In this document: positions 1 to 10,319 of the stretch, in pieces
How the letters are laid out: each line of letters opens with the position of its first letter
Position numbering within the stretch: the stretch's first letter is position 1
NCBI GenBank assembly: GCA_029834535.1
Contig: JAQMWT010000188.1
Location: forward strand, 23,789 to 87,788
Reading direction: 5' to 3'
DNA from: Chrysophaeum taylorii
Lineage: Eukaryota; Sar; Pelagophyceae; Pelagomonadales; Pelagomonadaceae
DNA: 64,000 nt
Made by a program: the position numbers and the translations under genes
Notes under the pieces: generated by a model
What the model saw: only the letters and a program-made list of their open reading frames with translations
What the model was told of the DNA's origin: nothing
The model's database searches: none

Positions 1-520
1 TTTTCGGCCGAAGAGGTTGGGTCGGAAGACGACGTCTCGCTCGTTCCAGTCGAGTTTCTCAACTCCCTAACATTCAACGGCATTCCGACTTTGAGCGCGA
101 GCTTGGAGTCTTCGCATTCTCGACCCGTCGCGCAGCCACTGCAACGGCACCCGATACATCATAGATCGTATCGTCTCGCCGAGGCTCCTCCAACTCGCCT
201 ATTGGGTGAACGATGAGAAAAAAAAAACCTCATGGTCCCGCGTGTCACCCTCACCACGAAGTAGGGCGAGCGCCCCTTTGAGCTGCGTCGACGCCAGTTT
301 CCTTTGCGACTCGCCTCGCCACGACGATCAAGAAGAGGCAGGACCTGACGCTCCGCAAGGTCGGCGTCCTCTTACCCAGGCCCGTCTTCAGCCACGTCCA
401 GCTCTACGTGGTTTTCAACCAATTCGGCAAGCCCGCGAACATCGTCTTCTGGGTCGACGACTCCACACAACACCACACGCAACACCGACAACGGCCCCCC
501 GTCGTCTACACGCGCAATGT
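1..520 (+). pseudogene. Pif1-like DNA helicase, C-terminal remnant
   Basis: Read across shifting frames, this stretch matches the last third of Pif1-type helicases (SF1B, often carried by Helitrons). In order are an EFLNSL segment (about 70-100), CNGTRYII near 145-168, a VPRVTL segment near 237-255, ERPFELRRRQFP near 268-305, and a terminal PVFSHVQLYV near 379-410. The last corresponds to the family's PVFSHGQLYVALSR. At least two frame changes and an in-frame TAG after the VPRVTL segment break it, so it cannot make a helicase. The N-terminal Walker motifs would lie left of the window. What I see is the motif order; that it comes from a Helitron rather than a host Pif1 is inference. No other gene is supported up to 792. 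Confidence 0.75.
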
Positions 521-792
521 CGGCTAACGCGAGGTCCTCGGGGAGCCGCCCTCTCTCCCGCTGGAGAGTCGTCGAGCGCAGAGCCCATGGACGCAGCACC
601 GACTCGTACAAGTAGGACGGGCTCGAAGATTTGGGACCAAGTTTTCGAAAAGTTCGAGGCACTCACTCGTACGTAGTGATATTCCAAACCCTCCTTTCAA
701 ACCCTTGGAAAGCTCGTCGGTCCTGTTGGCATCGGCGTGCCTGTCGTCCTCTAGACGCGCTCTGTGATCCGCGTGCAAGCCAACGAAGCAGG

Positions 793-1987
793 ATGGACGG
801 ATACATCCTCTCGGACGAAGATGCGTCGAAATCTGTTGGATCGCGTTTTCGCAACACGATCGGCACGTCGATCGCGTCGTTATCGAGTTCTGCGCGGCGA
901 GCTGCGACCAACGCTGCGGAGACGTTTGGCAGCAACGAAAGCGGTTACCGAGACCTCGACGGTGACGCGACGCCGGCCTCGCGCGTCGAGGCGATCGAGG
1001 CGGCTGAGAAGGCGGGAAGCGAGAGCGCATACGCTCGCGCGGCGCGGCTGCTGCGGGGAAGCGACAAAAAGGCCGAGGACAAGAAGGCCGACGACGAGAG
1101 CGAGGAGCCTTCGCCGGCGTTAGCGGTGTCCGCGCTGCCCGACGCGTACGTGCAGATGGATGACGACGGGCCACGTACGAAGCACAGTAGTTTGGTGCGT
1201 CGCTGTGTCTTCGCTCAACACGCGCGTTGTCGTTCCGCACCCGTGCGTCAGGCCACGACCCTATCCCGGGCCTCGGCGGCCGTCATCGCCAGCTTCAAGA
1301 CCAAGCCGGCGAGCAAGGACAAGGACGGTGGTGCACGCCTCAGCGTGAGTCATCTGTCCGCGTCCCTCGCGCCGACGGCTCGCAGGCGAAACCATATATT
1401 GCGGAGTTTGCCGAGCCAATGGCGCGCCACGAGGCGCCAACCTCGACGCCCGCTCTCGTCGCGGCCCATATGAGTGCGGCCGCCACGCTCGACGGCGTCT
1501 CGGTGCGTTGAGATTGCCTCAAGCGTGACCGAGTGACAGGCACATTCGGGCGGTCTGTGGTCGCTCAAGGCCAAGCTTGTCGTGCTTGAGAAAGAACGAG
1601 AAGAAGCGCAAGGTACATTTTTGTTTATCCACGCGTTAGTTTTTTTTCGCAGCCGCGTGCGACGAAGCGCAACGCCGAGCCCGTGATCGCCACGAGACAT
1701 TAGAGGAGGCAACGAGCCGCTGCTGCCCGCCTGTACTTGGCGCCGTCTCTCTCTCCCTCTCTCTCTCTCTCTCCATCTCTCTCTCTCTCCTGTTTCTCGG
1801 TAAACACACGCATATTCGTAGGCAACGCCGCGAGCTCTTCTTGCGCGAGTTGCTGCGACACGCTTCTGAAATCGAAGGAACTTCTTCAGATAACAGGCGT
1901 GAAAAGCGACGGCACTCTCACCCCCAGGTTCGCGCCGCGTACACCGCAGAACCGACGATGAGCCTAAAGCGGGGAACTCCGCCTTAA
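793..1987 (+). CDS. Coiled-coil protein of unknown function, six exons
   Basis: I do not recognise the family. The likely start is the ATG at 793, opening an acidic, Ser/Ala-rich N-terminus (MDGYILSDEDASK). Proposed exons are 793-1194, 1252-1344, 1386-1502, 1540-1612, 1653-1732 and 1835-1987, ending at a TAA. Introns are 37-102 nt with GTGCGT, GTGAGT or GTAC-type donors, and the reading phase closes at every junction. The middle is Lys/Glu-rich and charged. Exons 4-6 encode a heptad-like helix (KLVVLEKEREEAQ, then ACDEAQRRARDRHETLEEA). The last intron contains a CT microsatellite acting as pyrimidine tract; its acceptor (at 1834 rather than 1830) is chosen because it keeps the frame open. The product would be about 305 residues. 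Exon structure is inferred from splice signals only. Confidence 0.5.
1745..1792. repeat. CT-rich microsatellite in the last intron of the coiled-coil gene
   Basis: A run of TC dinucleotides broken by single C or A bases lies directly upstream of the proposed splice acceptor, so it doubles as a long pyrimidine tract. Confidence 0.8.
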
Positions 1988-2168
1988 CTGTTTTTTTTAA
2001 GGTTTTTTTTTTCACTGAGAAGGTGCAGCCATGAGTGGGCGGGGCCAGGGACTCGTGGTGTGGCAGGGGGGGAGCACCCAAGGACACTAGATAGTGGGAG
2101 GGGAGAAACGCGGCGTGCTTTGTGACACACACACTAGTTTGCTGACGAGAGTTGTCGGTGTGTGTGGG

Positions 2169-5100
2169 CTACCCAATGACGATCGTCGATTTGTGACAGT
2201 TGCGGGTAACACGCTCTCGCTGCAAGTGGTGCTGGTCACCAAAAGCGGCTGGGCACAGCAGCCCAGTGTCACCTGTTGCTGTGACAGGCAAACGCGAGGA
2301 TGTTGCTCGATCGGGGTTGCTCGTCGCGACGTGCGGCTTAGCGATGGAATCGGAAATGGCATCTGCGATCGGGCGAAGTTGCTCTCGTCGGAGGCCAAGT
2401 AACACATCGTCGGCAGCCCGAAGCTGGACGTCGATCCGACCGTTCGGCCTGACTTTGATCACCTTACCCGCGACTCGTGTGCCGTTGTCCTGGCAGAACT
2501 GCACATTGGCCCCTTCGGCGATGGAACTGGGTGTCTTCTTCGGCACCTGACGCGACGACGACGTTCGAGCAAGGCGCTTAGAGATAGGGTCAGACTCCGC
2601 GAGCTCAATCAACGCGCGCAGGTCAACCTCATCGCGGCCTGCTGTGTCGCTCGATACGCTTACCAGGAGCTTTGAAATCAATGAATCTGCAATCGCTGCA
2701 TCGCGAAGCAGCGGCTCGACGTAAGCGTGCCACGTACAAGCCGTAACACGCCTGCCACGAGATAAACCACGCAGTTCGCGTCGCTTCGCGGCTGTCAGGG
2801 ATTCGAAGCTATTCACTAAGGCTGCAATCGAGCACGCGCGCCCCAATGGCTTCCAACGGTCGTTGAGATGCTCCCTGAAGTGGCGGAACATCTCGTTTAC
2901 TAAGGCTAGGACGGCGGTCCCAGGCGTCGACGCAAAGCAGGAAGCGAGGACCTTTAGGTCTCGATCGTCAAAACCCAAGTTGAGCTCCTGGAGGGTTCGT
3001 GCGGCAGCATGGACAGGGTCGCCATTCGTATGGCCGCTCGAGAAGGACCTGAGCTCACTTGCAGACAACGGAGAGTCAAACCATGCAGCAAGTTTGGCAC
3101 GAAAACGGCGCAATAAGTCGGCTTCCTCGGCACAGCTGACGCCACACCGTGAGACAAAGTTGCTTAATTCTTCCCCGTCAAGATTCCCATCCTTGTTGAC
3201 ATCGAGCGCCTCCACGACGTCACGAGCACGAATCGCGGATGCTCGACCATCGATCAGTTCGCCCCAGCCTGCGGCCGCCAGAGCCTGCTCCAATTCCCGA
3301 GCGCTCACTTGAGCATCTCCATCTGTGTCGAGCTCCTCGATAAGACTATGTTTCGCTGTGGTACCCATTTTCAGACGTCTCAATTCGTCCGCAACCCCCG
3401 CTAGCAGCGCATTCGAATTTTTGCGCTTGATATGACCTTCGTGATCGCACATAGCCAGCGATGTGAAGCCCAAGTAGATAAACGTTCTGAACCTGCGTGC
3501 GAAAATCGTTTTCGAGAGTAGCGTAAGGAGTTATGAGACGCCGGCTTGAGACTCGTTGGCGTCGACAAAGCCGTCCCCATCTCGATCCAGCAACCGAAAT
3601 AGATCGGCACGAGTCGCCTGCGGCAGTCGAGCACCCACCGTAGTGAGCAGACGGTCAAATTCCTCTTTGTCGAGAAGACCATTGGCATCCATATCCAATT
3701 CCCTGAAGCATTCAAGCGCGCTTGGCGGCCGACCGCTGCGATGCATACAACGCAACAGTTCGCGTCGAAGTGCGACGGCGGCGTGACTCGTCAGGTAGTC
3801 GACAATGGAACTCACGGCAATAGTGCGCCTTTGACCAGTGACGAAATCACACAGCGCGTCAAAATCAATATGTCCCTCCGAAGAAGATCGCTTCAGGGCA
3901 TGCTCGTTGATTTGCTTTGTGACAAAACCTGCCTCGTCGTCCGACAAGCACACCCCCCGCGTGGCAAGGAAGTTCCATAGCTCTGTAACAGGCACAACAC
4001 GAATGCTCTGCTTTGTGGCCGAGGCATTTAAGGGTGTCGTCAAAGGCAAAAGTGCCTGATGTACGCGTTTCGGAGCGTCCCCTGCGAGTTGCTGGAGAAC
4101 GGCCCTGACGCGGTCGAGAATGGCATACTGCCATCGTCTTTCTGATGGCGACGGTGACGTTGCACTCCGACGAATGGCACTTTCTATTGATGGCTTTCTA
4201 AACATGGCACTTGGACGTGCTTGGAGTTGAGATCGGCGAAATTTGCCCACGGCTCCGGTCTCAAGCTTGACCGTGTACATCCCGTTTGCATGGCACCGGA
4301 TAACTTGAGCTCGTTCTCGAGAAGCACCGTCCTGCCGGTGTACACGCTGATTCACTGTGTGCAAACAAGTCACGAAAATTATTACCTTAGTCACATTCAC
4401 CGAGTTGCCCACGCGCAAGCGCCAGCTATCTTCATCATCGTCATCATCTGCGACCGCTTTCTGCGAATTGCACAGCCTTGTCGCCCAAGCGCTGTCGTCA
4501 ACCACCAGAAGAGCGCTTGGCACGACTCTTGGTAGCGGTTCACCTCCCTGAGGGACATTCTTTTCTGTTTGGCTTTTACCATCTGAAGGTAGAAATTCGA
4601 GGTCAAGCGTGCCGTCGAGATTGCAGCGAGTCACTCGCGCTGGAAATCTGCGAAGCTTGGGTGTTTTGGAGGTTCTTTGCGCGGCCCTCGACGCACCACC
4701 CCACACAGCCAATACTACCGAGTCAACACCGAGCTCGGTCGAATGGGGAACGCGAACATTTTCGTGCGGTTTATCGGTCTTGGGTCCTGCCATGGCGCAG
4801 ACCTTAGCAGCGGGCGTTACCCCGTGCTGACACCACCAGTCGTCAAAGGGCCGTTCACGACACTCTTCCTGTTTTCTTCTCTTGACTGTGACATCAAAAC
4901 GGCGCAGACGAGATCGAGACACGCGACGCACACGGCCAGTTTCGTCCTCGAGCCTGCGAATGATCATACCAACGTCACTTGGGATGTTGTTACGCACGCC
5001 ACATCGACCAAGTCGCTTAGCGGATCGTGACGCACGACTCGAGCGGCATGCCATACATCGTTACCATTGTCCTCGACCCGAGCTCGAACACGATCGCCTC

Positions 5101-5860
5101 GGAGAAGTGAATTTGTCGAATCAACGTCGGTCGGCATCTGGAGCGTGCGCCGGGCGCACCACCGAGCGCGCAACGCGTCCGGCGACGGGTTGTCGTCGGC
5201 TTCAAGAGGATCGGAATCGGGAGGAAGCCGGCGGAGTCGCCACGCCTCCACACGATGTTCGATTCCGCCTTCGTCAAATGACACATCGTAAGTTGGTGGC
5301 TCGTCGCGCGCCAATGTGTAGTGTGTTTGCTCGCCAGGGGTCCCGGCTCCAGATATGACAGGCCGGCACTTTGGTCGATGGCATCGAACGACCGTACCCA
5401 GGTACTCTTGGGTGTCCGCGTACTTGACGGCAACTCTTTCATCGATCCAAGTGTCCTCGTCGGTGTCTTCTTCTTCTTCTTCTTCTTCTCCTTCTTGGAC
5501 AACCAGTGCTCTCGGCGTGATTGCCACGTCGCACGCGCCACCCTTCCAGCGAACGTCCACTGAGCCGTCCTCGCGGACCTTGACAACCCGCCCAGTAACA
5601 TCGTCGTCTGCCACTACTTTCATTCCGACCATGAGCGTTTGGCGATGTTTATGGTTTTGCGGCTTGTGGGTTGCGTGCAGAAGGCGCAGGCGAGCTCGTT
5701 GGACGCAGTAGAAGCGTTCGTTCGTAGTGCGGCACACGACGTCGTAACGATCGCTCGGACGCGCGCGCTCGACAGTGCATCTTAAGTAGCCTTGGCATCC
5801 TTCTTTCTCGTAAAACTCGACCGCGTCTCCGCAATTCAGGAGTTCGGCGCACGCCATCAT
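2169..5860 (-). CDS. EF-hand and Tudor/SH3-like domain protein, four exons
   Basis: Exons 5860-4998, 4953-4395, 4346-3553 and 3492-2169 join to exactly 1180 codons, which strongly supports introns of 44, 48 and 60 nt. The N-terminal half has several short beta-barrel (Tudor/Agenet/SH3-like) units of the form 'GxxV...dxxxxGxVxxxxxDGxxDVxW', for example around VVADDDVTGRVVKVREDG. An acidic poly-Glu run and a second barrel group follow (DRVRARVEDNGNDVWHAARV; ERAQVIRCHANGMYTVKLE). The C-terminal half carries EF-hand loops: DMDANGLLDKEE, DRDGDGFVDANE (completed across the third splice junction), DTDGDAQVSARE and DVNKDGNLDGEE. One more barrel unit sits near the C-terminus (NGTRVAGKVIKVRPNGRIDV). 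Family knowledge predicts Ca2+ binding by the EF loops and protein or RNA/chromatin binding by the barrels; the combination is not one I can name. It is divergent from the gene at 6045, 184 bp away. Confidence 0.75.
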
Positions 5861-6044
5861 CGAAGATGTGAAACCACTTCAACTTGAACCTCACATTTAA
5901 CTGCAAGCCGCCGTTTGGAACGGACCGGCGTCTGCCCTCCTTCGGCAAGGAGGCCGACTGCGAAAAACAAGAGGGGAGGACGGGAAGCACGGCGGGATCA
6001 GGAGGAGACCGCGAAGAAGGCGAGCCAAGGCAAGAAGGGAAGTC
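5861..6044. promoter_or_regulatory. Divergent intergenic promoter region
   Basis: Only 184 bp separate the start codons of the minus-strand EF-hand/Tudor-like gene and the plus-strand six-repeat gene, so both promoters must lie here or overlap transcribed sequence. No clear TATA box is visible. Confidence 0.5.
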
Positions 6045-8366
6045 ATGATGGAGCAGCAGCAATTGCGCGTGGTGCGACTGCGGTTCGGGGGCAGGACGAG
6101 GTTCGTCAACCTCTGGTCCGGATGCAATCCGTCCGAGCTGCGCGAGCTGATTGGCGCGGCCCTGGGCTTGCCTATCGACGGCGACAAGGCGCCGGTCGCT
6201 ATCATAGCCGACGGGAGCGGACTCATCGTACCGCTCTCGGTGGCTTGCTCGTACCCGCAGACGTTGGACGAGTCGTCCTACTCGGTGCTCCGGGCGGATG
6301 GCACGGGCGCGGAGATGTCGGTGACGCTCGACGACGACGACGACCGAGTTGCGCCCGCGACGCAGGCTGAGGTGTCCACGGGGGACGACGAGGCTAAGGT
6401 CAAGAAACTGACCGACCTGATTTGCAAGTTCGCACGCCTCATGGAGTCGCACGGTCGGCTTACGAGGCTCGAGGCCGACACGGTCGAGGCGCTTGCGTCG
6501 AAGCGCGACACCGTCGTTCTCGCCGCTTACGCCGTCGCCGCCGCCGACCAGGACGCCGACTATCTCCTGGCGCTTGTGCGGAATGTACGTCCTTCGGTCT
6601 CCTTGGCTTTCTCATGGTGCAACAGGTGGCGCGCGACTATCTGCGAGAAAGGAGCGGCGACGATCCGTCAAGCTTCGACGGGCCCGCCGAGCATGCTGTT
6701 GCCGAACAGTTGCTGCGCGTGATCGACGAGCTCTTCGTCTCCAAGCGCTTCCAAGGCCTCATCGACATGCCCAAATGCCGCTACCTTCAGAAGCTGGTGC
6801 TAGAGAAGGACCCCGCCATCTTTGCTGCCTTTGATGTCTACGCCGAGGACGGCGACCTCGACGAGTGAGCTGCGGCGCCCGCTGCACATGGGGTTTGACA
6901 CAACTGTGCAGGCTCTTCGATACCCTCGTCCGCATCTCGTTGCGGGGGCCCGTGACGGAGGAGAGGACAGCGCCGGCACAAGCTCCAGGGTGAGTCCCGC
7001 GTGCGGTAGTTCTTACCGGACGATGGCACCAGGCCGCTGGTTGCGACACAAGCGGAGGAGGATGAGAAGGGCGAGGATGCCAAGGAGCCCGACGACTTCG
7101 CCGGCGACCGAAAGCTCATGGAAGAACGCAGGCTTGCCGTGTTCCGAGAGTGCATGGTCTGGCTTGTCGACAAGAACATCGTAGACAGTCCGAGCGCCAA
7201 CGCGCTTCTGGTAATAACACCGTAACTCCTTTTGCGAGCATGCTTGTTGATGCGCAGGCGAATGCGGCGATGGGGAACGAAAGACTGCGGGAAGCGCTGG
7301 ATGCCTATGGAACTTCTGGAGACCTGGAGAAGTTTCTTGAGACGCTCGCTGTGGTCGCCAAGGACTTGGGGAACGCGGCGAGGGCACCTACACCGGCTGC
7401 AGCAACCATGGACGACCGCCAGCTGGTAGTCTTCCGCGAGTGCGTGACCTGGCTCCTCGAGAAAGACATCATCGAGGCATCTCACGCGGAGACGCTGATC
7501 CGGGCCGCGGCGGCCGGCGACCCAAGACTCCGCGCTGCCCTGGACGCATACGCGGCGTCGACCGATTTAGGCAAGTTTCTTGAAACGCTCTCGGTCATGG
7601 CACGCGTCATGCGTACCTCGGACGTCAAGCAAACCATCGACACCGCCGGTCCCGCTGCCGACGTCCGAGACGATGATGACGACGGAAAGAAAGACGACGA
7701 CGACGACGACGATGATGCCCGTATCGTAGACAAGGGCATCGATGCGGCGGCCAAGGGCTCAAAGGCGACAGACGATGTCGCGCTCAAAGAACTCATTGAT
7801 CTCATCTCCTGCCTCGTTGACGAGGGCAAGCTCACCGACGACGAGCACCGATACCTTTCACAGCTCCTTGTCAATTGCGACGCGCGCCTCCTCGCCGCCT
7901 ACGACGTCTACGTTGAGTCGCAAGATGTGGACGATCTCGTAGATACCATCGTGCGTATCGCCAAGCGCCACGTCCACCTAGGCACCAACGGTGGCGGCAG
8001 TGCATGGGCGCCTGCCGACGATGACGACGACGACGACGGCAATGGCAACGGCGAGACCATGGCTGCAGCCCCAGCCCCGTCGGACATGCACGATATCTTT
8101 GCCGAGCTTTCTCGTTCCAACCTCACTGAAGTTGAGGTGATCCCTTTTCTTGCGGCACGCTTGTGACCCAGTGCCCTCAGGTTGCCGCTCTCCAGTTGTG
8201 TGCCGCACGTAACGATACCGATCTCGCGGCTGTGCTCCAGGTCTTTCGCGTCGAGGGCGACCAATCAGACCTTGAAGACTCGCTCAAGCGCATTGCTCGA
8301 AAAACGATTGAAGAGGCTATCAGCTCGAGCGAGATTGAAAAACTCGAGAAGCTCGCCGAGTCGTGA
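6045..8366 (+). CDS. Protein with ubiquitin-like N-terminus and six ~60-residue helical repeats
   Basis: Exons are 6045-6584, 6626-6864, 6912-about 6987, about 7033-7210, 7258-8136 and 8181-8366. The third intron's exact splice pair is uncertain, because the obvious 45-nt intron does not preserve frame. The first ~90 residues look like a PB1/ubiquitin-like fold (LRVVRLRFGGRTRFVNLW... and an IIADGSGLIV strand). Six tandem units of about 60 residues follow. Each has the pattern 'L..li..Lve...l.....e.L..la...D..llaAydvy....Dl..fldTl.ria', with cores such as AAFDVYAEDGDLDELFDTLV, LAAYDVYVESQDVDDLVDTI and REALDAYGTSGDLEKFLETL. Poly-Asp linkers separate some units. Introns fall inside repeats rather than between them. 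No catalytic motif is seen; a scaffold role is plausible but inferred. I do not recognise a named family. Confidence 0.75.
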
Positions 8367-9750
8367 CAAAAGATCTCTTGGTGCAATTACAAAACTGAAT
8401 CGGGCGAACGATCCTCCACTTGTCGCCCACGATTTTTTTGCTTTTCTAGACGCTCGCCTCACGTCCGTACCCTCTGATAATGCACGTTTCCCAGCACGCA
8501 CATGAAATCGATCTGCTTCATGATGCAGCACCTTGTCTAGGTTCATCCCTGTCACTCTCGAGCCCGATCGTCATCCGTTTTTTGCATCAACCGGATTCAC
8601 TGTACGCACCTCAAATATTATCAATCACATCCTCGACTGAATGCGGATGTGTAGACTGGCATCGAATGACGGCAGTAAATCGGCCGCAGTCAGCACTGCG
8701 ATCTTTGAATCCACCCCTGCGACGTGCGAGTGGGCGATCATCTGGAGATCATCTGGAAATTGCCTTCTTCGTGATTCCTTCGTTTTCTCTGCTCCATATC
8801 TTGTGTTCTATTTCCGCTTGCGAATATTCGTTGATCGGTATTCTGGTGGGTACGAATTTGATTCTGCAGAAATTTGCTCGGCGACACAACATCGGCCGAA
8901 GACGCAGTAGTCGTAGTGAGACGTCACAAGCGTTCAAGTAATTGGGGATACCTACGTATCGCAATAGCGTAGTGAGAATTTCCAGCAATCTCCCAGGACG
9001 GAGGACGGATGACGGAAACCACTTCTGAAGGGATAGTGGGCCTTGCATGCTTGTTGTCCTAGTTGTCCCTTTTCGCTTATCTGGCCATATGTCTGCTGCG
9101 TGTTGGGGCTTATTATATCCGTTTTCCCACGCTTTTCCCACAGTCTGCGTTCCGGATTTCGGGTCGCGTCTGGGAAAGAGGCGTGGGCGTCCTATGGAAT
9201 ATATAAGGACAACAAACATATATATCCCTCGTTAGTGATTCGGTTTTGGCGTTTTTGACATCGATCTCGGCGCATGGCCATACAGCAAACCAACAAACGC
9301 ACGAACATATTATTGTTATTGTCGCTTGCAACTCCATTACGCCGAGGACAGAAGGGAAAAAATAGGAAGACAAACCAAGGCAGGGGAGACGCGGGGATAA
9401 TTTCACCTCCAAATATAGCATCAGCTGCTTATCTCAGTGCCGGCCATGGTGCCAGCTTAGGCGATGGCGTGAAAATGCTACCTCGGGCTGTTGGTTGTTT
9501 TGCTGACGACAAAATGCGCAATTTCAATATGATACTTATAAAGCCAGATAAATGCGTCCCATGATGCAGAATCACGGCACACAGTTAGCCCAAATTCAGA
9601 GGCACGGACTGCCTGATCCGAGCGCGATGCAAGAGTGTGTAGTGGGATGAATGGAGCATGCAACATGTAACCCAATTCCAGCTATCTGAGATCCACTTAG
9701 GTAGCAGCGGGGCAACCGCGATCAGGCAGCAGCAGGCTAATCAGGCAAGG
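8367..9750. other. Intergenic, no gene supported
   Basis: AT-richer than the flanking coding DNA. Short open frames on both strands lack start context, splice closure or family resemblance. A TATA-like ATATATAAGG lies near 9197, but no transcript can be attached to it. Confidence 0.5.
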
Positions 9751-10319
9751 TCAAGCAAAGGTGGGGTGGGGACTTCTGGGTCGATCTAGCACGAAGTGCA
9801 AAAAACGGAGTGGTACGAGGGGGCAGGCAATTGGCCGTGAAACAGCCCGTGCGGTGTTGCGTGCGGGAAGCTCGTGGTCAATCGTGGGAAGCACGTTGTC
9901 GCCGACGTTGTCACCGACGTTGTCGCCGACGTTGTCGCCGACGTTGTCGCCGACTTGTAGCGGAGGTTTGGGGGCCAAAGGAAGTTGGAGTGCGAGGAGA
10001 GGAGAGGATGCTGTATTCACAGCGACGTGAACCAGGAACGTTTTGTTTGTGTTTTTGTTGAGTTCCGATGTCGTCAAGCCGGCATCCATTAGTTGACGCT
10101 GAATTTGTTGACGATGGTGGTTATTGTAGTGATTGACGTTGACGTTGGTCATAACTGGTGGCTGGTGAGTGACGTTGTTGTTCTTGTTCTTGCTGTAGTT
10201 TTTCTTCTTCGTCTTTTTGCGTTGTCGTCGTTGTCTTTTTCGTATTAAAGCGGTCAGCACTCCCCTCGAAGTAACACATCGACAACAGGGGCGCACTTGG
10301 CCGTAAATGACGAGTATCA
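9751..10319. other. Low-complexity region downstream of the beta-helix gene
   Basis: A minus-strand frame of 189 codons is open here, but it is made of Lys/Arg-, Asn- and DNVG-repeat low-complexity sequence with no domain. It may be 3' untranslated or intergenic sequence of the adjacent minus-strand gene. Confidence 0.35.
9893..9956. repeat. 12-bp tandem repeat
   Basis: Five copies of ACGTTGTCGCCG, one with a G-to-A change, plus a partial copy. On the minus strand it reads as GDNV repeats. Confidence 0.9.
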
